Assembly: GCA_040882505.1 (NCBI GenBank)
Contig: JBBEBE010000009.1
Coordinates: forward strand, 124,001-188,000
Direction of reading: 5' to 3'
DNA: 64,000 bases
Source of the DNA: JBBEBE01 sp040882505
GTDB taxonomy: Bacteria; Bacteroidota; Rhodothermia; Balneolales; Balneolaceae
The translations under genes were made by a program, and so were the position numbers. Under the pieces are notes generated by a model. That model saw only the letters and a program-made list of their open reading frames with translations. It was not told where the DNA came from and searched no databases. Below, piece by piece: positions 1-7,589 of the stretch (position 1 is its first letter; every line of letters starts with the position of its first letter).

Positions 1-265
1 CATTTCCACCCCTCCGGTTCATGTTCGGGTTGAACCGCAACTTGACATAAATATCCCCATTGTCATTGACAACCAGGTGGCGGGACCGCCCGACCTCTTC
101 GATGACGACCAACGCTTCAAAGCCACCAGGGAGAATAAGTTCTCCGTTGTCCGGATCACCCGGCGGTAGACTGTCTGAATCTATGTCGTGTGCACGATTC
201 TGCTGACAGCTTACACACGTCAACATCACAGCGAAAACGAAAAACAGGAATTCTATCTTTGACAT
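1..265 (-). CDS. PQQ-type sorbosone/glucose dehydrogenase-like lipoprotein, N-terminal part only
   Basis: Only the first 88 codons are in the window; the gene runs off the left edge. The ATG at 263-265 opens a lipoprotein signal peptide whose hydrophobic core ends in a lipobox-like VSCQQ. The sequence then follows the downstream half of the adjacent gene almost residue for residue (PDNGELILPGGFEALVV, then RHLVVNDNGDIYVKLRFNPN), so it is a tandem paralogue of that gene and should likewise be an exported beta-propeller quinoprotein. The start codon directly abuts the TAG stop (266-268) of the upstream gene, which argues for co-transcription and translational coupling. Whether this copy keeps the C-terminal cytochrome c domain cannot be seen. 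Confidence 0.85.
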   Translation of the reverse strand, partial: MSKIEFLFFVFAVMLTCVSCQQNRAHDIDSDSLPPGDPDNGELILPGGFEALVVIEEVGRSRHLVVNDNGDIYVKLRFNPNMNRRGGN

Positions 266-2038
266 CTACTCCTCCAAGGATTCGCGAACCGCTTCGACCT
301 CTTCCTGGCTCACGGCTCCATCCCCGTCATTGAATCGGGTTTTGATGTACGTCATGATCGAGGAGACGGCCAAATCGTCCAATACGTTTTCGAATCCGGG
401 CATCACATCGCTGTAGGCGACACCATCCACCACGGTTCCGCCCTGACGGCCCTCCAGAATGGTGCGGATCAATCGTTCGTCATTGGCGCCGTCCGTCCAG
501 TGCTCACCCCTGAGTGGCGGGTAGCGGCTTCCGTCGCCCCGTCCGTCCCGCTGGTGACAGGCCGCGCAGTAACTGTTAAAGAGAATCCCTCCCTGCAGGT
601 TGTTGCCAATCTGAAGGTTGTCCTCGACCGGATCCGGGGTTCGCAGGTAGGAGACCGACTTGCGAGCTTCCATGTCGGCCAGATCTGCCTCACCGAAGGT
701 CATCTTGTCTCCCTTGTACATCACCCGCCAGATCTTGCCCTGCCGGGAGTCGGAGATGTAGAGTGATCCGTCCGGACCTTCGGCAATCGCCATCGGACGG
801 TAACGCGCATCACTGGAATTTATGACTGTGTCGGTTTGCGCAAACCCGTCGGCGAAGACCTCCCACTCTCCGGTCGGAAGGCCGTTTTCAAAGGGGATAA
901 AGGCAACGTGAAAGCCGGCCTGTGGGTAAGGTGGGCGATCACTGGATCCATGAAAGACGACAAAGGCGCCTTCTTTGTACCGCTCGGGAAACTGGTCTCC
1001 CTCGTAGAAAAGCAGGTCCTGCGGCGCAAAATGTCCGGGAAAGCCCATGATCGGCTCGTCAAACTCGCTGGCCCGACCGATAATCTCGCCGTCCCCGCCA
1101 TAGCCGGGCTGGAGCACATTTCGGCCCTGCATCTGGTCAAAGTAGGCGTACGGCCACCCAAAATCTTCTCCACCGGACATCCGGATGAACGTCTCGGCCG
1201 GAAGCATCGCCCCGTCCCAGGCTGTGAATTCCTCGGGGAACATCGTGTGGAAATTGTCGATCCCGTGAACGACTGCAAACAGATGATCGTACTCATCATT
1301 CCACTTCAGGCCCAACACACTTCGGATCCCGGTGGCAAAGAGCGTTCCGTCCTCCTGCGTCTGTCCCTGCGTGTCTGCGTCAAACTTCCAAATTCCTCCG
1401 TGCTGTTCCAACTCGGGACACGGATCCAGTCCGACGCCTCCGGGTATCCCCACCGGACCGTATTCGTCAATGTCCTGACAGGCGTCACTGGGCGTCCCGA
1501 AGGGAACAAACATGTTGCCCTCTCCGTCAAAGGCCATCGGCTTGGTGTTGTGCCAATGAGTGACCCCGTGTTCGTGATCATCGGTCAAAATGGTTTCGAT
1601 CTCCGAGTCGGGTACCAGATCTCCAGCCGTGAGCTTTTGCCGGTAGACACTTCGCGTCGAACTGAAATAAAGATAGTCGTCGTTGATCGTAATGCAGCAG
1701 GCAAGGCCTCCCTCATCTTCGTAATCCCCGAAATAGCTCACGATATCGGCTTTGCCATCTCCATCGGTATCTCGAATTCCAACGTTGCCGCCCCTTCGGT
1801 TCATGTTCGGATTGAACCGAAGTTTGACGTAGATGTCTCCGTTGTCATTGACGACCAAGTGCCGGGACCGGCCCACCTCTTCGATGACCACCAACGCCTC
1901 AAAGCCACCTGGCAAGAGGAGTTCCCCGTTGTCGGGGTCGCTTGGTGGGAGGTCGTTGTTGGAATTCGATGATTGTTGGCAAGAAATGATCGATACAGTA
2001 ACAAACAGGACAGAGAGAATACGCAGTATGAATGGCAT
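266..2038 (-). CDS. Exported PQQ-type sugar/sorbosone dehydrogenase fused to cytochrome c
   Basis: 590-residue lipoprotein. The reading frame stays open further upstream, but the ATG at 2038 begins a clean lipoprotein signal (hydrophobic residues 5-19, Cys20 in SIISC), so that start is chosen. Residues about 30-470 resemble the six-bladed propeller of sorbosone/aldose dehydrogenases that bind PQQ and oxidise sugars or aldehydes in the periplasm; conserved-looking stretches include THWHNTKPMAFDGEGNMF and RPMAIAEGPDGSLYISD. A C-terminal class I cytochrome c domain has the haem motif CAACH at 491-495 and a probable axial Met near 546 (DVMPGF). Electrons from substrate would pass internally to the haem and then to the respiratory chain. 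It has a truncated paralogue immediately downstream and another at 58089-59906. Substrate unknown. Confidence 0.85.
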   Translation of the reverse strand: MPFILRILSVLFVTVSIISCQQSSNSNNDLPPSDPDNGELLLPGGFEALVVIEEVGRSRHLVVNDNGDIYVKLRFNPNMNRRGGNVGIRDTDGDGKADIVSYFGDYEDEGGLACCITINDDYLYFSSTRSVYRQKLTAGDLVPDSEIETILTDDHEHGVTHWHNTKPMAFDGEGNMFVPFGTPSDACQDIDEYGPVGIPGGVGLDPCPELEQHGGIWKFDADTQGQTQEDGTLFATGIRSVLGLKWNDEYDHLFAVVHGIDNFHTMFPEEFTAWDGAMLPAETFIRMSGGEDFGWPYAYFDQMQGRNVLQPGYGGDGEIIGRASEFDEPIMGFPGHFAPQDLLFYEGDQFPERYKEGAFVVFHGSSDRPPYPQAGFHVAFIPFENGLPTGEWEVFADGFAQTDTVINSSDARYRPMAIAEGPDGSLYISDSRQGKIWRVMYKGDKMTFGEADLADMEARKSVSYLRTPDPVEDNLQIGNNLQGGILFNSYCAACHQRDGRGDGSRYPPLRGEHWTDGANDERLIRTILEGRQGGTVVDGVAYSDVMPGFENVLDDLAVSSIMTYIKTRFNDGDGAVSQEEVEAVRESLEE

Positions 2039-2144
2039 CGAATTCTGTGGTAAGATGGACGGAATTGTGAGATACCCCGCATTGTAGCAATGTGGAGGCT
2101 GTTTTCCCAACAAAAACTCATTCCACGAATCGATCCCCCAACAC

Positions 2145-3170
2145 TTACAAATGGTATTCCCGATACCACGTGGCGAATCGGGCGATTCCCTCGTCCAGAT
2201 TAACCTTCGGGCGGTAGTCGATCGACGCGTAGAGATCTTCAACATCGGCCCAGGTGGCCGGAACATCGCCCGGCTGCATCTCGAGAAAGTTCTTCTCTGC
2301 CGTCATGCCCAACTCGGACTCCAGAGTCTCGATGAACTCCATGAGCCCGACCGGTTCGCCCCGTCCAATGTTGTAGAGCCGGGCAGGAACAGGGTCGTTG
2401 TCGGTGGCTTGGGGAGCCAGCGGAATCAGACGTACCAACGACTCGACAATGTCGTCAATATAGGTGAAATCCCGCTTCATCTTGCCGTGGTTGTAGACAT
2501 CGATTGGCTTGCCCTCCCGCATGAGCTCTGCGAATTTGTAGTAGGCCATGTCGGGGCGGCCCCACGGACCATACACCGTAAAAAAGCGAAGGCCGGTGGC
2601 CGGAATGTTGTAGAGATGGCTATAGGTGTGGGCCATCAGCTCGTTGGACTTCTTGGTCGCCGCATAGAGACTCACCGGATGGTCGACCCGGTCCTGGGTC
2701 CTGAAGGGCATCCCCTCGTTGGCTCCGTAGACCGAGCTCGAGGAGGCGTAGATCAGATGGGAGACATCCGTATTTCGGCACCCTTCCAGGATATTCAGAA
2801 AACCCGTGACATTGCTTTCTGTATAGGCATGCGGGTTTTCAAGACTGTAGCGAACGCCCGCCTGTGCGGCGAGGTTCACCACGATATCAAAGGCGGTCTC
2901 CTCAAAAAGTTTCTCCATCCGGTTGCGGTCCGCCAAATCCAGCTTGTAGAAGCGGAAGGATCCGTTCGGGTTCAACCCGTCGACTCCTCCCTTCAGATGG
3001 GCCATGTCGGATTTTTTGATCCCCAGCTCCACGAGACGAGACTCTTTTAACGAAACATCGTAATAATCGTTCACATTGTCGATACCGACCACCTCGTGCT
3101 CCTCTGCGACGAGTCGTTTCGAGAGGTGATAACCGATGAACCCTGCTGCCCCCGTAACCAGAATCTTCAT
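2145..3170 (-). CDS. NAD-dependent epimerase, UDP-glucuronate 4-epimerase type
   Basis: 341-residue cytoplasmic extended short-chain dehydrogenase/reductase. The Rossmann motif GAAGFIG is at 7-13, the catalytic YAATK at 169-173, and the Ser-rich stretch ASSSSVYG just before it supplies the catalytic Ser. The run VYGPWGRPDMAYYKF and the following GKMKRDFTYIDDIV are characteristic of the UDP-glucuronate/UDP-galacturonate 4-epimerases (CapI, GAE, LpsL group) rather than GalE. The product would interconvert UDP-GlcA and UDP-GalA for capsule, LPS or exopolysaccharide. The start at 3170 has an upstream AAGAAGGG on the coding strand. The gene sits 106 bp upstream of the PQQ dehydrogenase start; a functional connection with it is not evident. 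Confidence 0.85.
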   Translation of the reverse strand: MKILVTGAAGFIGYHLSKRLVAEEHEVVGIDNVNDYYDVSLKESRLVELGIKKSDMAHLKGGVDGLNPNGSFRFYKLDLADRNRMEKLFEETAFDIVVNLAAQAGVRYSLENPHAYTESNVTGFLNILEGCRNTDVSHLIYASSSSVYGANEGMPFRTQDRVDHPVSLYAATKKSNELMAHTYSHLYNIPATGLRFFTVYGPWGRPDMAYYKFAELMREGKPIDVYNHGKMKRDFTYIDDIVESLVRLIPLAPQATDNDPVPARLYNIGRGEPVGLMEFIETLESELGMTAEKNFLEMQPGDVPATWADVEDLYASIDYRPKVNLDEGIARFATWYREYHL

Positions 3171-3309
3171 ATCAGACCCTTCTTCTTGCCTCTTGGTATC
3201 TCATTGGATTCACGGAATGTACGGATTCGCACGGAAAGCTCCTGACTCTTCCGAATATATCCCTTATCCCTCACTCCCATACAGTGATGAGCTCGAATTG
3301 AACCTGCAT

Positions 3310-3347
3310 AAAAAAACCCTGATCGGCGTTGGCCGTCAGGGTTTTTT
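3310..3347. terminator. Bidirectional intrinsic terminator
   Basis: An A-tract, a stem of CCCTGA pairing with TCAGGG plus an inner CGGC/GCCG, and a T-tract form a symmetric hairpin. It lies 38 bp past the stop of the cupredoxin gene at 3385 on the minus strand and separates the copper module from the epimerase gene. Confidence 0.85.
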
Positions 3348-3384
3348 GGGTTCGTCGGGGGCGACCCGAGTCTCTGTCAGGTGG

Positions 3385-3861
3385 TTATCCGTCCACGCGT
3401 AGAATCCCGACCATCCCGGCCTGATAGTGTCCCGGAAAGGTGCAGACAAAGGTGTACTCACCCGGTGTCTCCGGGACCGTAAATTCGATCGTGGAGGTCT
3501 CTCCACCTCCGATCATTTCGGTGTTGGCGATCACCTGCTCCTCCATATCGGGTGCAATGTATTCGTTTTCGGTGGCCGAAATCGAAGCCATCACGAACGC
3601 GTCCAGGTCCGTTCCTTGATCCAGAATTGCGATGTTGTGCTTCATCGCAGCGGGTGGAATATTGCTCACCACCTTGAATTCGATTCGGATCGTCTCTCCG
3701 GGTGAGGCAACCATCTCCTCCACATCATATTTCATGGTATCCAACCCGGTGATGGTGATCGTTCGAATCTCGTCCTGATCGGCTCCGTCGGTCGCCATGG
3801 TCGTAGCCGGCAGAATGAATAGAGTCAATGCAAGTGTCAGTGTTGTGTTTAGATAGGTCAT
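3385..3861 (-). CDS. Azurin/plastocyanin-type blue copper protein, exported
   Basis: 158 residues with a signal peptide (core about residues 8-20). The open frame extends 15 codons upstream, but the ATG at 3861 has an AGAGAAA upstream and places the signal peptide at the N-terminus. Type 1 copper ligands fit azurin geometry: His75 in MKHN, Cys140, His145 and Met150 in CTFPGHYQAGM. Such proteins are soluble periplasmic electron carriers; beside a copper nitrite reductase homologue the simplest role is electron donor to it. It follows the Sco-cupredoxin gene by 120 bp and has its own palindrome upstream, so it may be transcribed separately, and a terminator follows it. Confidence 0.9.
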   Translation of the reverse strand: MTYLNTTLTLALTLFILPATTMATDGADQDEIRTITITGLDTMKYDVEEMVASPGETIRIEFKVVSNIPPAAMKHNIAILDQGTDLDAFVMASISATENEYIAPDMEEQVIANTEMIGGGETSTIEFTVPETPGEYTFVCTFPGHYQAGMVGILRVDG

Positions 3862-3901
3862 AACGGTTTCTCTTTTAAGTTGCCATTCAAGTTGTGATAC
3901 G

Positions 3902-3920
3902 TACAAGAATGGATCTTGTA
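3902..3920. promoter_or_regulatory. Palindrome upstream of the azurin-type gene
   Basis: Perfect 7-bp arms TACAAGA and TCTTGTA separated by 5 bp, centred about 50 bp upstream of the cupredoxin start codon in a 120-bp gap. Position and symmetry suit an operator for a dimeric regulator; which one is unknown. The AAGA/TCTT core recalls the two palindromes at 7522 and 7595, but the spacing differs. Confidence 0.4.
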
Positions 3921-3981
3921 TGGTGATTAAACGCGTTCTGAGACAATCAGGGTTTAACCCGAACGATGATTGCCATTGGCC

Positions 3982-5007
3982 TCAAGGGTTCCGAACCCGA
4001 ATCATTCCCGTATGGCCCATCCGCTCGTGAGGCAGGCAGAAATAGTTGTATTCTCCTTCGAGTTCGAGGATGAGATCCCACGTCTGCCCTGCGCCCAACG
4101 GACCGGAGTCGAACGAGACAGCACCAGCCGGAATGCCCAACTCCCGACGGTTGTCGGGGTGGTAGGCCGTAACCGTATGCATCCCCTCCTGCACCTGAAA
4201 CCGGATGGTGGCTCCGGAATGCACCGAAAGAATCTTCGGGTCGAACCGGGCATCGGCTCCTGTACCGGTCACCCGAACAAGAACCGTATCCCGAGCGGCT
4301 GATACCGGAGATTCGTGCATCGCTTCATGCGTATCTGTCCGGACGTCCGATCGGATCATCTCTTCAATGGCTTGGGACGCCTCCGCCATCTCCCTGCCCA
4401 ACCCTACAACACGCTGCGCCACTTCACCATTCAGATCCAGCACGGCCACCAGGTTGGTATGGTCATAAATGCCGTCCGAGCGTTTCCGGTACTCCACCCC
4501 CAGGGCCATGGCCAGTTCGCGAACCGCCCGGTTCGGCCCGCTCAGGAAGTGCCAATTGGGCAGATCCAGACGTTCGTTTCGGGCATACTCGGCCAGACGC
4601 TCCGGAGTGTCGCGCTCTGTGTCGAAGGTCACGGCCAGTACTTCGACTTGGTCGCGCATCGAGGGATCCACCCCTTGGTAGAGTCGCCAGCTGTCCTGGA
4701 TCAGGACGGGACAGACTTCGGTGCAGCTTCCATAGAACATCACGACGATGACCGGGCGGCCCAAAAACTGCGAGAGCTCGACCGTCTCGTTGCGGTGCGT
4801 GGTCCAGGTACGGCCCAATTGATAGAGGGACTGCTCACTCAACGGCTCGGTCGCCTGAAGCGCCTCCCCGTGGGAATGGTGATGCGCGTCCTCTGTGCTG
4901 GGTTCCATCGACACGGCCTCGTGGTGTTGAGCCATCAAGGCTGGGGCTCCGATCCACCATGCGAGCAGTACCAGCAACCCTGTTCTGTTTACTGTTTTCA
5001 TATTCAT
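3982..5007 (-). CDS. Sco1/SenC copper chaperone fused to a C-terminal cupredoxin domain
   Basis: 341 residues. The ATG at 5007 is chosen over the upstream open frame because it is preceded by GTGAGG and leads straight into a signal peptide (core 10-25). Histidine-rich segments occur at 28-29 and 42-46. A thioredoxin-fold Sco domain (about 58-225) has CTEVC (Cys95, Cys99) and the partner His183 in YDHTNLV, the three classic copper ligands. A second domain (about 240-340) is a type 1 cupredoxin with His277 and Cys324-x2-His327-x2-Met330 in CLPHERMGHTGM, closest to the amicyanin spacing. Sco proteins deliver copper to CuA or related sites; the attached cupredoxin could act as donor, acceptor or copper store. 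Its start is 7 bp past the NirV-like gene, so they are one transcript. Confidence 0.88.
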   Translation of the reverse strand: MNMKTVNRTGLLVLLAWWIGAPALMAQHHEAVSMEPSTEDAHHHSHGEALQATEPLSEQSLYQLGRTWTTHRNETVELSQFLGRPVIVVMFYGSCTEVCPVLIQDSWRLYQGVDPSMRDQVEVLAVTFDTERDTPERLAEYARNERLDLPNWHFLSGPNRAVRELAMALGVEYRKRSDGIYDHTNLVAVLDLNGEVAQRVVGLGREMAEASQAIEEMIRSDVRTDTHEAMHESPVSAARDTVLVRVTGTGADARFDPKILSVHSGATIRFQVQEGMHTVTAYHPDNRRELGIPAGAVSFDSGPLGAGQTWDLILELEGEYNYFCLPHERMGHTGMIRVRNP

Positions 5008-5014
5008 CACGGCC

Positions 5015-5788
5015 TCACTCTTGATCGTTGGGGATATCGTACGCACAACGAAATCCGACAGTCCCACTGGTGGTCCGGGCATCCAGATTCATTCGGGTGA
5101 GCGTACGGATGACGCTGGCGTAGCGGTATCCATTTCCACCACTGGCCACCCGTCCTGCCGTTCCACAGTCGAAGGTGATCTCGTTGGAGAGAGGGGGACG
5201 GAAATCAGCGACCCACTCCAGAGTCTGCAAATGCAGATCTTCCACCCCGTCCAGTGTCACGATGCCACTCTCGCCCTGTGGAAGAAGCCGGGTCGGATCC
5301 ACCGAGGTGATCCAGCCCAGAATGTCATTCCCCAGTCCGGTCCACTCCGCATCGCTCTCCAGATCCAACCGCTGGGCAGCATATTCCCACTCGTCGAGTT
5401 CGGGGAGCCGACCACCGGCCCACTCGCAATAGGATGCGGCCGCAAACCAAGAGACATTGCTGACCGGACGGTTGGCATCCGTCTCTGCTGCACCCGTCCA
5501 CTGCTTCAGGTAGCTCTCTCCCGCCTGAAGGCTGGACGCTTGACCCGGAGCCCATTCGGGGTTCTCCCGGACGAATTCTCGATACTGTTCGTTGCTCACC
5601 GCATGGCGATCCAGTCGAAAGGACGGAACCGTCACCGGCTCCCCCACCACCTCCGGAAAGAGGGAGTGGTAGACACCGGTAGGGATCCTCACGGAATCCG
5701 GCTGGGCACTCCCCGGTTCCACCCGAAGGAGAAGGGCGAGTGCACCGATCAAAAGCGGCAGAATGAGCCGGTTGGACGGAACGTACAT
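5015..5788 (-). CDS. nirV: NirV-like exported protein (formylglycine-generating-enzyme/SUMF1 fold)
   Basis: 257 residues, signal peptide 1-28 (core LILPLLIGALALLL). The ATG at 5788 has GGAGA upstream on the coding strand; the longer frame begins with TTG inside the preceding gene and is rejected. The SUMF1/FGE fold is recognisable from IPTGVYH, the RLDRHAVSNEQYREFV segment, PVSNVSWFAAASYCEWAGG with RLPELDEWEYAAQ, and the terminal GTVGFRCAYD. Family members next to nirK are called NirV; their biochemical role is not established. True FGE would be cytoplasmic or secretory and carry a pair of redox cysteines, which I do not clearly see here, so sulfatase maturation is a less likely function. It lies 22 bp after the nitrite reductase homologue. 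Confidence 0.75.
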   Translation of the reverse strand: MYVPSNRLILPLLIGALALLLRVEPGSAQPDSVRIPTGVYHSLFPEVVGEPVTVPSFRLDRHAVSNEQYREFVRENPEWAPGQASSLQAGESYLKQWTGAAETDANRPVSNVSWFAAASYCEWAGGRLPELDEWEYAAQRLDLESDAEWTGLGNDILGWITSVDPTRLLPQGESGIVTLDGVEDLHLQTLEWVADFRPPLSNEITFDCGTAGRVASGGNGYRYASVIRTLTRMNLDARTTSGTVGFRCAYDIPNDQE

Positions 5789-5810
5789 GGCAGTCTCCGT
5801 TGCGTTCGTT

Positions 5811-6935
5811 CTACGGTTTGGCAATCAAGGTGCCTGTGGCTCCTTTTTCGGCATCGGCAAACTCGTGATCGACCAGGACATAGGTTCCCTCTTCCGGAAC
5901 GATGAACTCGACAGTGGCCGAGTTGGACGCACCCAGAAGTACCGTCTGCATACCGCGCCACTCATTGAACGGGTGCCCTTCATAGAAGACACGGTCGAAG
6001 ATGGCTCCAATCACATGGAAGCTGGATGTTCCGCTTGGTCCGTTGTTGGAGACGTGCAGTCGAACACGCTCGCCCGGTTTGGCCTCCAGGGGGGCATCAT
6101 GCAAGGCATTCAGGTGTCCATTGAAGACCACATGAGAGGGATTTCGATTCCTCGCAGATTCGTTGTCATACTGGTAGAGATCGCCAGAGCCCTTTCGCAG
6201 GTAGTACTCGCTCTGGACGATCACAAACTCGTGATCGACCTGTTCGTCGGTCGGGAATCCCTCCTTTGGCGAGACCACAACGACGCCGTGCTGTCCCATG
6301 GCCGTGTGCATCAACACACTGGGGGTCCCGCAGTGGTAGATGTAGGTTCCGGCGTAGTTGGCCACCCAGTCAAACGTGATGGTTTGACCCGGGGCAATGC
6401 TTCGCCACTTGTCATCTTTGGCCACCGTTCCGGAGTGAAAGTCCATGGAGTGCGGCATCGGCATCATCGCCGGAGCATTCTTCTGGTAGTTGTTCTGTCG
6501 AATTTGCTCCAGGAAGGGAGACCCCCCCAGACCCGGCTCGGTAAGAGATACCTCCTCGTTCGATCGATTGGTCATCTTGAACGTGACGCGGTCTCCCTCC
6601 CGTACATGGAGTACCGGTCCGGGAACCGAGCCGCCAAAGGTCCAGGCCCGGTATCGAACGCCCGGAGCCACTTCAATCTCTTGCACCAGTACATCGATTC
6701 GTACCTCGTGGTGCCGGTTGCCCTCATAGTCGAGGGGTTTCAGGTGGGGAAGTTGCGTCAAATACTCTCCAACCACCGCCGGGCCGTCATAAACCTCGTT
6801 GGTGACTTGTGCTTCCGGTATGCCGAAGATCATCCCGTCGATCTCGTATTCCGGAGTCTGAGCCAGGCCGGTCTGCAGGAGCACACCTGCAATCATGGCC
6901 GTAAGTAGTCCTGTATACTGCATAAATCGTTTCAT
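5811..6935 (-). CDS. nirK: Copper nitrite reductase homologue (AniA-type NirK)
   Basis: 374-residue two-domain cupredoxin with signal peptide (1-25); ATG 6935 chosen over a long upstream extension because it opens the signal sequence and has GGAGACAGAGAG before it. Expected NirK residues: type 2 copper ligands His167, His201 and His357 (LVDHEF); catalytic Asp165 in PHSMDFH and His307 in SSFHVIG; type 1 ligands His162, Cys202 and His210. The stretch SSFHVIGAIFDRV closely matches neisserial AniA as I recall it. The reaction would be reduction of nitrite to nitric oxide in the periplasm. One oddity: where the axial Met is expected (five residues after the ligand His) there is Gln215, with Met213 nearby. 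The adjacent nirV-like, Sco and azurin genes support copper maturation and electron supply. Confidence 0.82.
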   Translation of the reverse strand: MKRFMQYTGLLTAMIAGVLLQTGLAQTPEYEIDGMIFGIPEAQVTNEVYDGPAVVGEYLTQLPHLKPLDYEGNRHHEVRIDVLVQEIEVAPGVRYRAWTFGGSVPGPVLHVREGDRVTFKMTNRSNEEVSLTEPGLGGSPFLEQIRQNNYQKNAPAMMPMPHSMDFHSGTVAKDDKWRSIAPGQTITFDWVANYAGTYIYHCGTPSVLMHTAMGQHGVVVVSPKEGFPTDEQVDHEFVIVQSEYYLRKGSGDLYQYDNESARNRNPSHVVFNGHLNALHDAPLEAKPGERVRLHVSNNGPSGTSSFHVIGAIFDRVFYEGHPFNEWRGMQTVLLGASNSATVEFIVPEEGTYVLVDHEFADAEKGATGTLIAKP

Positions 6936-7046
6936 CTCTCTGTCTCCATTTTTGTTGGATGGGTCGTGCCCAATACCGATCACGCTTAACACTCTCGTGA
7001 GTCTAACGGGCTGAACCGACCTTGAATCATTGTTGTCGGGCCAAGG

Positions 7047-7069
7047 GAGATTGCAGCAGTGGCAATCTC
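7047..7069. promoter_or_regulatory. Inverted repeat between the small Cys protein gene and nirK
   Basis: Perfect 8-bp arms GAGATTGC and GCAATCTC with a 7-bp spacer in the 170-bp gap before nirK. No T-tract follows on the coding strand, so it is more likely an operator, attenuator or mRNA-stabilising hairpin than a terminator. Confidence 0.4.
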
Positions 7070-7105
7070 GTACGTTGCGGCAATCCGATCGATTGTCGCT
7101 CGTTG

Positions 7106-7471
7106 TCAGACCATCCTGGGTGGTGGAGAGAGTGGATGAGGGTAACAGGTTTGCCACCGTTCTCCGGGAGCAGAGGAGAGTCGATAGGCAAGTGGCAGGA
7201 TGGCATCTGGTGCTACTGCATGAATGGAGATCAGGATGGGGTAGTAGTCCCCGTCCAACAGGAGTACGTCCTCTTCAACATCGTTTGCACAATTGATTTC
7301 ACAATTGACACCTCGTTTGGCGGCCAATTCACATGAAGCTGTCGATTCACTGTCGAACAGCAAGCTGGTGAGCTCCCCTTCACTCAACAAATAATCGAAC
7401 ATCGGCATCACAGGCTGCATCACTCCGACCAACAGGGAGACAAGCATAATATGTGCAAACGTTCGTTTCAT
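7106..7471 (-). CDS. Small exported or membrane-anchored protein with a Cys-rich motif
   Basis: 121 residues. The ATG at 7471 (MKRTFAHIM) is preferred to a start 7 codons upstream. An N-terminal hydrophobic segment (about 6-25) is followed by a short acidic region and the pattern C-x9-C-x3-C within ASCELAAKRGVNCEINC. This resembles small proteins of about 110-130 residues that sit beside copper or electron-transfer genes in Bacteroidota and end a similar region with NCNGKC; that comparison is from memory. It is the first gene of the copper module, 170 bp before nirK, downstream of two palindromes. It may bind copper or help cofactor delivery, but no function is demonstrated, and the gene itself, though plausible, rests on signal peptide and context. 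Confidence 0.6.
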   Translation of the reverse strand: MKRTFAHIMLVSLLVGVMQPVMPMFDYLLSEGELTSLLFDSESTASCELAAKRGVNCEINCANDVEEDVLLLDGDYYPILISIHAVAPDAILPLAYRLSSAPGERWQTCYPHPLSPPPRMV

Positions 7472-7521
7472 CTGAGTGTGGGTTTCTCCCAATTCAACGC
7501 CGGGAGTCTGATTATTTATTT

Positions 7522-7545
7522 ATTTAAGAGTCTTATGTCTTAAAT
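7522..7545. repeat. Palindrome 1, TTAAGA-N8-TCTTAA type
   Basis: Perfect 8-bp arms ATTTAAGA and TCTTAAAT around an 8-bp spacer, about 50 bp upstream of the first gene of the copper/nitrite module. It shares core and spacer length with the palindrome at 7595-7618, centre-to-centre distance 73 bp. Interpreted as an operator. Confidence 0.6.
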
Positions 7546-7589
7546 TAGGATCCGGCAATCCGAATTCCTCACCCACAATGTACAGCTCT

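Noticed and set aside
836..1972. 378-codon open frame on the plus strand
   Set aside because: Antisense to the PQQ/cytochrome gene; no domain and no start context.
5015..5788. NirV-like gene as the activating enzyme for the sulfatase at 35 kb
   Set aside because: The redox cysteine pair of true formylglycine-generating enzymes is not evident, and the gene is embedded in the copper module 30 kb away.
5811..6935. Loss of the catalytic His in the NirK homologue
   Set aside because: Against Achromobacter-type NirK the His seems shifted, but the AniA-type alignment SSFHVIG places it properly at His307.
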